A DNA stretch of 64,000 nucleotides from Paenibacillus sp. BIC5C1 (GTDB lineage: Bacteria; Bacillota; Bacilli; Paenibacillales; Paenibacillaceae). Where the stretch lies: assembly GCF_032399705.1 (NCBI RefSeq), contig NZ_CP135922.1:1364001-1428000 (forward strand), read 5' to 3'. Position 1 is the stretch's first letter, and each line of letters opens with the position of its first letter. Under the pieces are notes generated by a model that saw nothing but the letters and a program-made list of their open reading frames with translations, made no database searches and had not been told where the DNA came from. Shown here in pieces: positions 17,319-27,746 of the stretch. A program made the translations under genes and the position numbers.

Positions 17319-17658
17319 GAAAGGCACCTTCTTTCGGTTACATAATCGTTTGCCGATTTCGTCATCATTTGTTGAAATACGGCTCTTACATTATACGTCA
17401 AAACCAGGACAATGGGTTCAAGATGATGTAGTTTTAATTACCCTATATGAGAATAAATCAATACATGCGGACAGCTGTTTAATTTTACGGGAGCCGGGGT
17501 AATAGAAGGACAGGGCGGCATTCCGGACGGTCCTGACATCACTCTTTTACTTCAGATCCGGGTGCTTGCTATTCATATTAACGAAATTTGTAATTTAATG
17601 AGTGAAAACAATATATCCGATTTTTATGAAGATCGTGAATACGAAGGAGTAGAAACGT
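17319..17658. other. Intergenic stretch, no gene seen
   Basis: I see no convincing gene, hairpin terminator or repeat here. The right end is AT-rich (ATTAACGAAATTTGTAATTT) and probably carries the promoter of the 55-residue peptide gene. Confidence 0.5.
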
Positions 17659-17826
17659 ATGTACACAAATAAACAAGCTGCAACAACCAAAACGATTATG
17701 ATCACTGTAAATGGTGAGCCAATCGGGCGTGAATTGATTATCGACAGTATTACTTATGCTCCAATCGCAGAACCTGATTCTATACAAAATTCACACAAAC
17801 TGGGAATGAATACTTCTACGATTTAA
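17659..17826 (+). CDS. Small 55-residue protein, unknown
   Basis: An ATG with GAAGGAG seven bases ahead opens a 56-codon frame ending TAA, and a strong terminator follows 29 bp later, so this is a plausible single-gene unit. The peptide has a beta-like middle (KTIMITVNGEPIGRELIIDS) and a polar tail, and no signal or membrane segment. I do not recognise it. Confidence 0.5.
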   Translation: MYTNKQAATTKTIMITVNGEPIGRELIIDSITYAPIAEPDSIQNSHKLGMNTSTI

Positions 17827-17854
17827 GTTAGGACTTGTCATATAAAAGTGGTCT

Positions 17855-17884
17855 AAAAGCTTGGCATACTGCCAGGCTTTTTCG
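17855..17884 (+). terminator. Hairpin terminator
   Basis: AAAAGC-TGGCA pairs with TGCCA-GCTTTTT around a 3-nt loop, followed by T residues. It lies just after the 55-residue peptide gene. Confidence 0.85.
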
Positions 17885-18033
17885 TCGTTTATTGTCGTAA
17901 TTACACGGATTTAGGGACGAGAAACTAATATTATGGAAAAATTTCCTGCGAACATATGTTCCGTGACAATATAGTGTCCATTTACCCTGATAACTTAGAA
18001 GATAATACATATAAATCGGGGGAGAGACTACCA

Positions 18034-18738
18034 GTGAACTCAGTCTTTGAAGTATCTTATTCGTGGAATAGAGAGGCCATACCGACAGGGGGAGCGGACC
18101 CCGTATATATGATGGTAGAGTGGCGTAATGGTGCCCCTGCCAAAAGACTCAGGAAAATAGCACCCAAAATTGTGTCGCGAGACTTGGAACTTTTGCTCAA
18201 ACCGGAATTCGGAATTAAGCTTAAAGGCATCTACGGTTGTCGTTCCAAAGAAACGGATATCGGTTGGGTTCTAAGACTTGGAGATGTATACAAGGGAGAG
18301 AGTAAACAAATTTTACTCGAATTCGCCATGGGACCTCGTGTATCGGGGAAAAGTGCCGTATGTTCAGCTTATTGGAGTACGCGAAAATTGAAACAAAGCC
18401 AGAGAGTACTGCTGCGCAGAGAACAGTTATACATTCAGTACACCAGTCATCTGGGGATGCTGCGCCAGCCGGAAGATCCTAAGGTAGAGAAGACAATCAA
18501 ATTAAATGAAACAGTTCCTCTGATTAAACAAGCTTTGCGCGCTTATGAAAGAGGTCGTACACAAGAGGGCAGCGACATGCTGCGTCGTCACGCAGATGCT
18601 TTGTTAATTGAAGCGGCACGTAAACAGGATCTGGATTATTATGCGGAAGCCGAAATTGTGGAGAAACTTCGGCACCATTACGGGATTACTTTTGATTCCT
18701 TGGTTCATAATCGTGGAAAAACGATGTTAGGTGAATAG
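18034..18738 (+). CDS. VWA-protein C-terminal-like protein lacking the VWA domain
   Basis: This 234-residue protein resembles the part that follows the von Willebrand A domain in bacterial VWA proteins. It has a beta-sandwich containing LRLGDVYKGESKQILLEF (about residues 82-99) and a helical tail with ALRAYERGRTQEGSDMLRRHADAL. The VWA domain with its MIDAS metal site is absent, so this is either a stand-alone derivative or the remnant of a larger gene. GTG at 18034 is preferred, with GGGGGAGAG upstream. An ATG at 17956 in the same frame has no ribosome site. The role is unknown. Confidence 0.55.
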   Translation: MNSVFEVSYSWNREAIPTGGADPVYMMVEWRNGAPAKRLRKIAPKIVSRDLELLLKPEFGIKLKGIYGCRSKETDIGWVLRLGDVYKGESKQILLEFAMGPRVSGKSAVCSAYWSTRKLKQSQRVLLRREQLYIQYTSHLGMLRQPEDPKVEKTIKLNETVPLIKQALRAYERGRTQEGSDMLRRHADALLIEAARKQDLDYYAEAEIVEKLRHHYGITFDSLVHNRGKTMLGE

Positions 18739-18900
18739 GGATAAAGAACTAGGGATGTTGGTTCAGAAAGGAATGTTTCTACATAAATTTTTGAAGGTGA
18801 AGTCAAGGAATAAGTCGAATGTACTAAACAACATAATAATAAAAAAATGGATGGAGTTGTATCGAATTTATTGAAACAACATCGTGGAGGGTCCGGCAAA

Positions 18901-19866
18901 ATGACAGACCGACTGATCCGATTAATGCGCATTATAACTCTTGTGCAGGCCAAGCCGGGTATTCTGGCCCGTGAGCTTGCCGAGCGGTGCGAGACAACGG
19001 AAAGGACGATATACCGCGACATGGAGGCCCTCAGTGCAATGCATATCCCCATCGCCAATATGGGACACGGGAGAGGATACATGTTTATCAGCCATTTTGC
19101 TATGTATCCGCTGAATTGGTCTGATGAAGAAGCTCAAGCCTTTATGCACCTGGCAGAAGTCATGGAGAATATTCGTCCGTTGCTGAAGCCTGCTTTTGAG
19201 AGCGCGTATGAGAAAGTGGTTGCTTCGAGTCAGAAAAACAAAACAGAGCGAGTGGAATGGTCTGAGCAAATTAGCGGGTTGTTCAAGGTGGGTACTTCTG
19301 CTTGGCAAAATGAAAGTACCGAACTTCTGAATCATTCCCTGGTGACCTTGCTTCAGGCTGGAATTTCCCAGAACACTATTGAAGGAGAGTATCTGTTTCA
19401 AGGTAAAAAAGGGATTGCACGAATGGACCCCTACTGTCTCATTCCTCGTGAATACCGATTTGATCTGTTGGCGTATTGTCACCTGTCAGAGAAACTGAGG
19501 ATATTTCAAGTGAACCGTTTGTACAGGGTTCGGATTTTGCCACGCACGTTCCGCAAAGATGATTACCTTTTACAATCTCACTTCCGTACGCCACAGGAAC
19601 TTAGCGGCAGTACGGAGTGGACTGCATTCAAAATCAGATTCTCACCGCACGCTGTGGAGCGTGTCATGCAGGAGCAGTTTTTTGCACGCCCCATCTTGAC
19701 GATTGAACCGGAGGGCACGTTGTTGTTTGAAGCCATATTGAGTGATGAAGAAGGATTTCTAACGTGGTTGTCTCAATATGGACCCGATGCCGAAATTCTG
19801 GAACCCGAGAAATGCCGTCTCATGATGAAAGAACGTCTGGAACGTTGGAAGGAGATCTACAACTGA
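18901..19866 (+). CDS. YafY-type HTH-WYL transcriptional regulator
   Basis: This 321-residue regulator begins with a DeoR-like winged helix (residues 3-60; LAERCETTERTIYRDMEAL). A WYL domain follows (about 135-215) with DPYCLIPREYRFDLLAYCH as its strand core, then a WCX-type C-terminal extension. WYL proteins sense small ligands or nucleic acids and regulate nearby or distant genes. ATG 18901 has GGAGGG eight bases upstream. It lies 162 bp after the VWA-tail gene and before a convergent exonuclease gene. The target is unknown. Confidence 0.83.
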   Translation: MTDRLIRLMRIITLVQAKPGILARELAERCETTERTIYRDMEALSAMHIPIANMGHGRGYMFISHFAMYPLNWSDEEAQAFMHLAEVMENIRPLLKPAFESAYEKVVASSQKNKTERVEWSEQISGLFKVGTSAWQNESTELLNHSLVTLLQAGISQNTIEGEYLFQGKKGIARMDPYCLIPREYRFDLLAYCHLSEKLRIFQVNRLYRVRILPRTFRKDDYLLQSHFRTPQELSGSTEWTAFKIRFSPHAVERVMQEQFFARPILTIEPEGTLLFEAILSDEEGFLTWLSQYGPDAEILEPEKCRLMMKERLERWKEIYN

Positions 19867-19921
19867 ACTTCAATGCAGATCATGGCTGGTCTGACTTTGT
19901 TCAACATGCAGTCGTATTCCA

Positions 19922-20593
19922 TTATTCTTTGGACTTGAACAGGTGTGCAAGGTTACCGAAAGGAGAATCTTTCTCGTCATCTTCTACACTACTGGAATAG
20001 ACCACTTTGGATGTGATGCCCTCATCATCTGCGGCGCAATTGGTTTCCAACTTGAACTGATCAAATTGATGTATGAATACTTTGGCTGTATTAATGGCAT
20101 CATCCAAAGCGCGGTGCTGGGTGCCATCGAATTCAATACCGCACAGTTCAAGAGCCTGAGCGAGTCCAAGCTGACGGAATTTTCCTTCCTTGCGTACTGT
20201 GCGTGACCATTGCTGCTGAATATCATTGTGGTTGGTGATCCAGGCTACATCGAGCTGATGAGTGCGACAATGAGAGAGCAGTTTGGTGCGGTCATCTGGT
20301 CCCCAGGAGCACATGTAATAGGATTCAGTCCCCATCCAGGCAATAAATTGATTCAGCGCTTCCGGAAAAAGAGGGGCTGCGTCGATGTCTTTCTGCGTAA
20401 TCCCCGTAAACTGAATCGTATCGGCGGACAGCACCGATTTATTGGATGGACGAACATAAGTATGGAACGTGTCCGACACGAACAGGCCGTTCTCACCTTC
20501 CGTTACTTTGACGGCACCTATATCTATAATTTCAGAAGAGTAACGTGTATTGCGACTTACCGTGAATTCAAGATCATAAATAATATATGGCAT
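19922..20593 (-). CDS. KapD-like 3'-5' exonuclease (DEDDh)
   Basis: This 223-residue exonuclease-fold protein has motif I YDLEFT (D7, E9), further DEDDh acids in the middle (SWGPDDRTKL) and the terminal H-x4-D (HRALDDAINTA). Overall it resembles B. subtilis KapD, an inhibitor of the KinA sporulation pathway with an exonuclease domain. ERI-1-like RNA exonucleases share the fold. It is convergent with the WYL gene. Confidence 0.78.
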   Translation of the reverse strand: MPYIIYDLEFTVSRNTRYSSEIIDIGAVKVTEGENGLFVSDTFHTYVRPSNKSVLSADTIQFTGITQKDIDAAPLFPEALNQFIAWMGTESYYMCSWGPDDRTKLLSHCRTHQLDVAWITNHNDIQQQWSRTVRKEGKFRQLGLAQALELCGIEFDGTQHRALDDAINTAKVFIHQFDQFKLETNCAADDEGITSKVVYSSSVEDDEKDSPFGNLAHLFKSKE

Positions 20594-20696
20594 AGGACAA
20601 ACTCCTTTATCAATTAATACATGGTTTCTATTTCTCTATATTACAGGGAACGCACGGCCATGTCAGCCATCGCCCAGCAATTCATGGAGAGTGAGT

Positions 20697-20911
20697 AAAA
20701 ACCGTTGGGGAGTGTTGAAGTCTCTTTTTATATGAAGTGTATAGGTTTACTATGCCTTTACATTGCAAAAAGGGGTCTTTATAATGGATAAAGTTAGGAT
20801 GCAGTCCAAGTTTTTGTTGTCATTGTTATGCACAATCGTAGGATCTTAATCATGACATGAGGCCAATATAATCAACATTTCCTGACATGGTGAAAACCGT
20901 TGGGGAGTGTT
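20697..20911 (+). repeat. Direct repeat of 19 bp flanking a truncated start
   Basis: AAAACCGTTGGGGAGTGTT occurs at 20697 and again at 20893, 196 bp apart. Between them an ATG at 20783, behind AAAAAGGGG, opens a 21-codon frame (MDKVRMQSKFLLSLL...) that stops at once, like the first residues of a sensor-kinase gene. The rest of the 20594-21036 gap is AT-rich and holds no other gene. Confidence 0.5.
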
Positions 20912-21036
20912 TTTTTTATGGATATTTTTATGGTTAGAGAGGAGGGCGTAATAGCTTTTTGTTGGAAGAATATACGAGTTAGTGATACATTAATAGCTTT
21001 TATGAATTTACATTACATAGTGGAGGATTAATTATT

Positions 21037-22983
21037 TTGGTTAGCAAAAAAATGAAAGTAACAGTAATTACGGTCGCTGTATTTATTATTTTATTTAGTG
21101 TAGCTTATGCTGCCTTTTATATCTGGAACAAGAACTATAAATTCAATAATAATTATGTATGGCAGCCATTGGAGACTGTCCAATCGAGCACAACGCTGTC
21201 CGATTCTTATAACGTTATTGTTGCTGGAACTGATCCGGAGGGAATTACGGCTGCGTTATCTGCTGCCCGCAATGGGATGAGGGTATTGTTGGTTGAAGCA
21301 AGAGATCGCAACATGCTGGGAGGTTTGATGACCGAAGGGGGGCTTAATACGTTAGATTTGAATTACTCCCCTAATCAGCCACAATGGTTGAGCAGTCTTC
21401 GACAGCCTGATTTTCTGAATAAAGGGATTTTCCAGGAATGGTTTGACCAGATTGAGGGCAGTTCATTTGATACCCATACAGCGGCTAACGTTTTCTATCG
21501 AATGATTCATTCCGAACCTAATATTGATCTTCTGATGAATGTTAAACATTTGGAGCCCATTACTGAGTCTGTCTCGGGAGGGCAAACTACAATTATGGGA
21601 ATGAACATAACCAAAGAAGATGGAACCATTATAAAAATTGCAACACGTTCAATCATTGACGCTACTCAGGATGCAGATATTGCGGCGGCTGCTGGGGTTC
21701 CATATTCCATAGGAAGACAGGACATTGGAGATGGCAAGTCCAAGATGGTCTCTACGCTCGTATTTAAGCTAAGTGGTGTTACAGATGAAGTATGGCAAAA
21801 GTTCAGGGAAAGAGAAGGTACGGGTGTTGATAAAATGAGTGCCTGGGGATACGGTGATGCGCGAAAATATGAATCGACTGATCCGCAACGCATCAAAATT
21901 CGCAGTCTGAACATTGGGAGACAAAACGATGATACCATCCTGATCAATACGATGCAGATCTTTGGAGTAGATCCGCTGGATCCGGCATCAGTGAAAGATG
22001 GGTTGGAAATAGGGCGGAAGGAAGCACCTTTGATCGTTGATTTTTTGAAGAAAAATTACGAGGAATTTGCAGGGCTTCAATATGCCGGAACGGCGGATGA
22101 GCTCTACGTGAGGGAATCACGTCACATCTATGGGGAGTATCGTCTGACACTTGCCGATGTTATGGAGAATCGTGATCATTGGGATGCTATTGGATATGGT
22201 TCATACGATATCGATATTCAGAGTACGAGTGTGGGCAATCCTGGCACAATTATGCTGAGTCCGGTTCAATATGGCGTGCCTTTCCGTTCGCTTGTTCCGT
22301 TGAAAGTTGATGGTCTGTTAGTAGTGGGACGAGCAGCAAGTTATGACACGATTCCACATGGGAGCGCAAGGGTCGTCCCTCTGGGGATGGCTACTGGAGA
22401 AGCTGCTGGAGCAGCGGTCAAACTGGCATATGTGCATAAGGAGTCCTTCAGGGAAATCTCAGCTTCTGAGGAGCGTGCAGCCGAATTGCGTAAGATGCTG
22501 GAGAAACAGGGCATGGATCTATCGATGCACAGTTTTGAGAAGCCCGAGTACATGGAGCATAAGGATTATAGGGGGTTACTTGCAGCCGCGAGTATGTACA
22601 TGGCCTCAGGTAATTATAATAATGATGGTTGGGATCTGGATACGGCTATGAATCCGGAACGCTACTTGAGTAAATTGAAAAGACTGCAAGCCATGTTTCC
22701 AACCTTTTATACAGGCAGTGCAGATAAAGTTGTTGTGAGTATGAAGAATGCTTCCGCTTTACCTTTAACTCTGGATCAGGCTGCGTATATGCTATGTTTG
22801 GCAATGGGAGTTACTGAAGCTGAAACTACACCTGAATTGGCACTTACTCAATTGCAAAAGCAGAACTTCTTAAGTGAGAAAACGCTTGCTGGTATAGCAA
22901 ACAAAAACGAGCTTACGAACGGAGAAGCGTACATGCTCATCCGTGATGTGGTGGAATATTATTCGGGGGTAGTATTCGAGTGA
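21037..22983 (+). CDS. Membrane-anchored FAD-dependent oxidoreductase
   Basis: This 648-residue protein has an N-terminal uncleaved anchor (VTVITVAVFIILFSVAYAAFYIW) and an FAD-binding domain of the FAD_oxidored type. The dinucleotide motif reads VIVAGTDPEGITAALSAA, with Thr-Asp-Pro in place of two of the usual glycines, followed by VEARD, which contacts the ribose. MLGGLMTEGGLN and the later GRAASYDTIPHGSARV are typical of the family. The C-terminal ~130 residues are helical. The start is TTG at 21037 with GGAGGA nine bases before it. Substrate unknown; the protein probably acts outside the membrane. Confidence 0.75.
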   Translation: MVSKKMKVTVITVAVFIILFSVAYAAFYIWNKNYKFNNNYVWQPLETVQSSTTLSDSYNVIVAGTDPEGITAALSAARNGMRVLLVEARDRNMLGGLMTEGGLNTLDLNYSPNQPQWLSSLRQPDFLNKGIFQEWFDQIEGSSFDTHTAANVFYRMIHSEPNIDLLMNVKHLEPITESVSGGQTTIMGMNITKEDGTIIKIATRSIIDATQDADIAAAAGVPYSIGRQDIGDGKSKMVSTLVFKLSGVTDEVWQKFREREGTGVDKMSAWGYGDARKYESTDPQRIKIRSLNIGRQNDDTILINTMQIFGVDPLDPASVKDGLEIGRKEAPLIVDFLKKNYEEFAGLQYAGTADELYVRESRHIYGEYRLTLADVMENRDHWDAIGYGSYDIDIQSTSVGNPGTIMLSPVQYGVPFRSLVPLKVDGLLVVGRAASYDTIPHGSARVVPLGMATGEAAGAAVKLAYVHKESFREISASEERAAELRKMLEKQGMDLSMHSFEKPEYMEHKDYRGLLAAASMYMASGNYNNDGWDLDTAMNPERYLSKLKRLQAMFPTFYTGSADKVVVSMKNASALPLTLDQAAYMLCLAMGVTEAETTPELALTQLQKQNFLSEKTLAGIANKNELTNGEAYMLIRDVVEYYSGVVFE

Positions 22984-22987
22984 ATGG

Positions 22988-23016
22988 TTGACAATTTCTT
23001 GTAGATACACTATGTT
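22988..23016 (+). promoter_or_regulatory. Promoter of the proS leader
   Basis: TTGACA (22988-22993) and TATGTT (23011-23016) with a 17-bp spacer, directly upstream of the T-box leader. Confidence 0.65.
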
Positions 23017-23021
23017 GATCA

Positions 23022-23345
23022 AAATGATAACAGCGATCAACGAGGACATAATTACGTCAGCCAGCTTCTACAGAGAGGAAACCGCTTAGTGCAAGGTTTC
23101 TGTTGCTGTTTCGTTATTCCTACCTCGCGAGCTGCGAAGGAGAAGGCCTGAACTGGCCTGTAACCTTCGCCGGATGGGCCCGTTATGCCTTAAAGGACTG
23201 CACATTCACGTTGCATAGGTTGCAAACGGAGAACCGGTTTATGGCCAATGCCTTGATGTTTTGATGGCAGGTCAGCCAGCAAAGTGCAGTTAAATAAGGG
23301 TGGTACCACGACACATTCGTCCCTTGACGGATGTGTTTTTTTGCT
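23022..23345 (+). promoter_or_regulatory. T-box riboswitch (proline)
   Basis: The leader contains the invariant T-box sequence AAGGGTGGTACCACG near 23297-23311, followed by a terminator (CACATTCGTC / GACGGATGTG, then seven T, ending about 23343). Stem I is closed by GAGG (23041) with CCTC. A CCT followed by A just before the closing CCTC strand sits where the specifier codon lies, and it matches proline. Uncharged tRNA-Pro would stabilise the antiterminator and switch on proS. Confidence 0.9.
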
Positions 23346-23398
23346 GTTTACAACCTGATTTACAATAAAATGATTAAAAGTATAAGGGGTGTGACAAG

Positions 23399-25168
23399 AT
23401 GCGTCAAAGTGAAATGCTTGTTCCAACATTACGTGAAGCACCAGCAGAGGCAGATGCAACTGGGCATCGCTGGTTACTGCGCTCAGGAATGATTCGCCAA
23501 CTTGCTGCAGGGATATATAGTTACCTGCCCTTAGGACGTCGTATCTTGCTGAATGTCGAACGAATCGTTCGGGAAGAAATGGACCGTGCAGGATGTCAGG
23601 AAGTATTGCTGCCAATCATGCAGCCTGCTGAGCTATGGGAAGAATCCGGAAGATATACACAGTATGGCCCTGAGTTGATGCGTCTGAAGGATCGCCATGC
23701 ACGAGAATTCGCCCTGGGTCCAACTCATGAAGAGGTTGTGACTGCACTGGCTCGTGACGAGGTTAATTCCTATCGGAAGCTGCCGTTTACACTTTACCAG
23801 ATTGGAACCAAATTCAGAGATGAACGTCGCCCAAGGTTTGGGTTACTGCGGGGACGGGAGTTCATCATGAAGGATGCGTACTCTTTTGCTTCCGATTGGG
23901 AAGAGTTGGACCGCACCTATCAGGCCATGAATACGGCGTATTCGCGTATTTTGGAGCGTTGTGGACTGGAATATATTCGAGTGGAAGCTGATGCGGGCAC
24001 CATTGGTGGTCAGGGGGAAACCCACGAATTCATGGCACTTGCTGATGTGGGAGAAGATACGATCGTAACCTGCAAACATTGTGGATATGCCGCAAATCTG
24101 GAGAAGGCGGGATATCAGACTTCTGGATCTTCCGTGAATAATTCAGGACAAGCGGAAGCTTCTGCTGAGCTAGAAACGGTTGATCAAGCTGATGAGAATG
24201 CCGAAGGGGATACCTTGGTTCGTATCCAAACGCCAGGTGTACGAACAATCAATGAGTTAAGTGCATTTGTGGGCGTGGATGCTCAGCACATAATCAAAAC
24301 ATTGCTTTATCAGGCCGATGGTCAACTGGTCGCTGCGCTTGTTCGTGGGGATCATGAAGTGAATGATATTGCGCTGAAGCAGGTATTGGGTGCAGAGGAG
24401 CTGATTCTGGCTGATGAAACAGCCCTTGCAAGTCATCCGAATTTAACTGTAGGTTTCCTGGGTCCTATTGGACTGGATCTGCCGATTGTAGTAGATGCGG
24501 ATGTAGCTGCAATGGAACGTGCCATTACAGGCGCGAATGAAGTTGATATGCACTATTCCAACGTAGTTCCAGGTAAAGATTTTGCTTTGGACAAAGTAGA
24601 TCGAATTCGTTTCGCTGCTGAAGGTGACGGCTGCCCAACCTGTGGAGAATCGCTGGTATTCACAAAAGGAATAGAAGTCGGGCATATCTTCAAGTTGGGA
24701 ACCAAGTACAGTGACGCTATGGGAGCATCCTTCCTGGATCGCAATGGACGGCAGTGCGCACCTGTAATGGGTTGTTACGGTATTGGTGTGTCTCGTCTGA
24801 TGGCCGCTATTGCTGAACAATATGCCGGAGAGGATGGCATCCGTTGGCCGGCAGCCATTGCACCTTATCATATACATCTGATCCCAATGAGCTGGAAAGA
24901 TGAACAGCAACGCGAACTCACGCTGGAACTGGAACAACAACTATTAGATGCCGGATACAGCGTATTGATTGATGATCGGGATGAACGGCCAGGGGTGAAG
25001 TTCAAGGACTCGGAATTGATCGGATTGCCTGTCCAGATTGTTATTGGCCGAGGTGCGGCCGAGGGACAGGTGGAATTTGGATCGCATGTTCTTGCAGCAC
25101 GAGGTGAATCCAAACGAATCAGTATGTCGGCACAAGAGGCTGTAAGTCAGGTGAAGGAACAACTATAG
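23399..25168 (+). CDS. proS: Prolyl-tRNA synthetase
   Basis: This 589-residue class II synthetase charges tRNA-Pro. Motif 2 is seen in KFRDERRPRFGLLRGREFIMKDAYSF and motif 3 in MGCYGIGVSRLMAA. The INS editing domain (about residues 230-390, with HIIKTLLY and VRGDHEVND) that clears mis-charged Ala-tRNA-Pro is present, as is the C-terminal anticodon domain. It is the bacterial long type. It is controlled by the proline T-box just upstream. Confidence 0.97.
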   Translation: MRQSEMLVPTLREAPAEADATGHRWLLRSGMIRQLAAGIYSYLPLGRRILLNVERIVREEMDRAGCQEVLLPIMQPAELWEESGRYTQYGPELMRLKDRHAREFALGPTHEEVVTALARDEVNSYRKLPFTLYQIGTKFRDERRPRFGLLRGREFIMKDAYSFASDWEELDRTYQAMNTAYSRILERCGLEYIRVEADAGTIGGQGETHEFMALADVGEDTIVTCKHCGYAANLEKAGYQTSGSSVNNSGQAEASAELETVDQADENAEGDTLVRIQTPGVRTINELSAFVGVDAQHIIKTLLYQADGQLVAALVRGDHEVNDIALKQVLGAEELILADETALASHPNLTVGFLGPIGLDLPIVVDADVAAMERAITGANEVDMHYSNVVPGKDFALDKVDRIRFAAEGDGCPTCGESLVFTKGIEVGHIFKLGTKYSDAMGASFLDRNGRQCAPVMGCYGIGVSRLMAAIAEQYAGEDGIRWPAAIAPYHIHLIPMSWKDEQQRELTLELEQQLLDAGYSVLIDDRDERPGVKFKDSELIGLPVQIVIGRGAAEGQVEFGSHVLAARGESKRISMSAQEAVSQVKEQL

Positions 25169-25446
25169 TCCGGAATTAAAAACTTATTTCCTTATGAAAC
25201 CGTGCTACGTGTCTCTATATAATAGACCGATGTATAATAGGTCCGGATATTATGCGATAAGAAATGTTTGTGATTATGTAACGGATTAAAGCATTAAAAA
25301 GAGGGCTATAGTCATGTAAGAATGCAACACTATTTGCGTATTGTCATACCAAATAACTAGAATTTGAAAAATTGTATTCTGTATACAGTCGGTTTGTTCA
25401 TAAGAGCTTCAGATGTGGTGTGCCCGTTACGTATACGTGTGCAAAT

Positions 25447-25671
25447 ATGCAAAAGATGGACGAAAAGTATGTCGATTCAAATGTGAAAAATCCGCATGAG
25501 AGTGGCAATTATGTGGATTTCTTCTATAGTCCGAGGTTGGAGACAGGCAATAAAGTGGTTTCTCAAAGTGAACCCTGGGATTTATTTTTGCAGCAAAGCT
25601 ATATTCAGGCAGGCGGGGAATGTTGCACATCTTTAGGTGACCGTTTGTTGATAGGAATGATTGGAAAATAG
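25447..25671 (+). CDS. Doubtful small ORF after proS
   Basis: A 74-codon frame beginning MQKMDEKYVDSNVKN has protein-like composition and ends just before the terminator at 25672. It has no clear ribosome site and no recognisable similarity. The remaining sequence 25169-25446 shows only AT-rich, promoter-like stretches (two TATAAT-like boxes near 25220-25240). Confidence 0.25.
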   Translation: MQKMDEKYVDSNVKNPHESGNYVDFFYSPRLETGNKVVSQSEPWDLFLQQSYIQAGGECCTSLGDRLLIGMIGK

Positions 25672-25718
25672 AAAAGGGTGTCCATCAGCTGTTATGGCTT
25701 GAGGGACACCCTTTCTTT
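25672..25718. terminator. Bidirectional terminator
   Basis: AAAGGGTGTCC pairs with GGACACCCTTT around an ~20-nt loop, with A and T stretches on both sides. It lies at the 3' end of the minus-strand nucleotidase gene. Confidence 0.8.
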
Positions 25719-25755
25719 GAATTTTAATGGTACAACTATCTGCTCGTCTCTGAAC

Positions 25756-27555
25756 TTAAGAAGCTGCAGGCAGTTTCAATTGTTGACCTGGATAAATCCA
25801 GTGTGGATTTTTGATCTTGTTCAGCTTTTGCAGAGCTTGCCAAGTGGTGCCGTATTGTTTGGAGATGGAATACAGGGAGTCTCCGGATTTTACAACATGC
25901 ACTTTGGCTGGAGCTGGTTTGCTTGGCGTCGGTTTCGACGGTGTTTCTGGTTTTGGTGTCTCTGGTTTCGGTGTAGTTGGAGCTGGTGTTTCCGTTACTG
26001 GAGCTTCCGGTTCAACCGCAGGAGCTTTTGCTTCCTTGATCCGACCGTCGGTTTTAATATCTACAGCGCCCAGTTTTTGCATGTATTCGATCAACGCTTC
26101 ATCCATAGCACCGTACATGCCGGACGTTGTGTATTTCGCAAACATCGTGTACTCGTCACCGCCAACAGCAGTGAAATCATTCGTAGCTAATGTGTATGTT
26201 GCTTTTGGATCAAGGGCTTTATCTCCGATCATGACGGAGTGTACACGGCTACCTTTTTCAGCGGAAGAATCAATGCTGAAGGTCATGCCGGATACTTGTG
26301 GGAATCCGCCACTTGGTTCTGGATAAGATCCTACACCGTTTTCAAGGGCTGCGAGTACATCGGAGCCTTTTACTTCAAGCGTTACAACCTGATTGCCAAA
26401 AGGAAGGACAGTAATGATATCACCTTTAGTTACGATACCTTTTTCAATGGAAGAACGAATACCGCCACCGTTTGTGAGTGCGATATCGGCTTTGCTGACG
26501 TCACGGATGGCATCTGCCAGCAGATCACCCAGATTCGTTTCACCTGCGCGTACTTGTTCACGTTTGCCGTCCAGCAGAATCGCTGTATTGGCTACTTCTT
26601 CTTTCAAAATGGGTTCTTGTTCTTTTTGAATGGAGTTCACCAATGCGGCAACTTTCTCATTCGGCTTGATGTCTTTTGCTTCCGTTTCATCAATCAGTGT
26701 TGCTTGTTTTTTCGTTACTTTACCGCCATCAACCCACAGGTCGATCACGCCTACAAAGTTTGTATACTCACCGGCGCTTGCGATCAGTGTTCCGTTATCG
26801 GATACAAGTCCATCTTGCAGAACTGTATGGCTATGACCGTCGATGAAAACATCAATGCCAGGCACTTCTTTTACAACTTTGAAGCTAGTATCGGTGCTGG
26901 ACGCGTCTTGTCCAAGGTGTCCCAATACAACAACAACATCTACTTTGCTGCGAATTTCGTTCACGAGAACTTTGGCTTCCGCAGTTGGGTCTGTAATATC
27001 AAGACCTTCCACATTTTTCGGATTTGTTTTGTACATCGTTTCCGGTGTAGTCAGCGCAATGATACCAATCTTCACACCGTCTACTTCTTTAATGAGGTAA
27101 GGATCGAAGAGACGAGTTCCGTCTTTCTTTTTCACATTGGCACTGAGCATAGGGAAGTTCATCATATCCGCAAGTTCGATGAGGCGCTCGGAACCGTAGT
27201 TGAATTCGTGGTTACCCGGTACCATCGCCTGATAACCGATTTCGTTCATGACTTTGACAATGCTCTCACCGTTAACGAGTGTAGCAAAGGTTGTACCATG
27301 CACTGCATCTCCGGCATCCAGCAGAAGGGTATTTGGGTTTTCGCTACGGTATTTGTCCGCAATTCCAGCAACTTTGGCGAAACCCATCGCAGGTGAGGAC
27401 TCCACTGCGCGTGCGTGCGTGTCATTCGTATGTAGAATAGTAATGTGCTTACCAGTGCCCGGATTGGTATCCGTTGCAGCAGCGGCAATGCCTACACTGC
27501 CGAACAGCAAACAGAGTGTTAGCACAAGCGAAACATAAGTCTTCCAGATTTTCAT
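25756..27555 (-). CDS. Secreted 5'-nucleotidase / 2',3'-cyclic phosphodiesterase with LysM
   Basis: This 599-residue exported enzyme has a signal peptide (ending near IAAAA), a calcineurin-like metallophosphatase domain ([23 protein letters not shown]) and the 5'-nucleotidase C-terminal domain (TNGGGIRSS, and a later FTAVGGDEY). A Pro/Thr/Lys-rich linker leads to one LysM motif ([17 protein letters not shown]) at the end. It should release phosphate and nucleosides from external nucleotides while held on peptidoglycan by LysM. Divalent metal ligands are intact. Confidence 0.88.
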   Translation of the reverse strand: MKIWKTYVSLVLTLCLLFGSVGIAAAATDTNPGTGKHITILHTNDTHARAVESSPAMGFAKVAGIADKYRSENPNTLLLDAGDAVHGTTFATLVNGESIVKVMNEIGYQAMVPGNHEFNYGSERLIELADMMNFPMLSANVKKKDGTRLFDPYLIKEVDGVKIGIIALTTPETMYKTNPKNVEGLDITDPTAEAKVLVNEIRSKVDVVVVLGHLGQDASSTDTSFKVVKEVPGIDVFIDGHSHTVLQDGLVSDNGTLIASAGEYTNFVGVIDLWVDGGKVTKKQATLIDETEAKDIKPNEKVAALVNSIQKEQEPILKEEVANTAILLDGKREQVRAGETNLGDLLADAIRDVSKADIALTNGGGIRSSIEKGIVTKGDIITVLPFGNQVVTLEVKGSDVLAALENGVGSYPEPSGGFPQVSGMTFSIDSSAEKGSRVHSVMIGDKALDPKATYTLATNDFTAVGGDEYTMFAKYTTSGMYGAMDEALIEYMQKLGAVDIKTDGRIKEAKAPAVEPEAPVTETPAPTTPKPETPKPETPSKPTPSKPAPAKVHVVKSGDSLYSISKQYGTTWQALQKLNKIKNPHWIYPGQQLKLPAAS

Positions 27556-27746
27556 ATGAATCAGTAACCTCCCCGAAATAATAATCTACGTGAGCGTTTG
27601 CACAACTCATGTTGTATTTTACCAGACTATTATTAGGAAATCTCGTGATTCACGTAAAAATAGGTAACCTGAATGTGACATCTAATTTTCATAGTGGAAG
27701 ATTAAGAGAGAACTTCACTTGTAAGGAACGCATGTTCTTAAAATGG

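Noticed and set aside
26239..27396. 385-codon plus-strand frame inside the nucleotidase gene
   Set aside because: Antisense shadow of a clearly coding gene, Cys/Phe-rich, no start signal.
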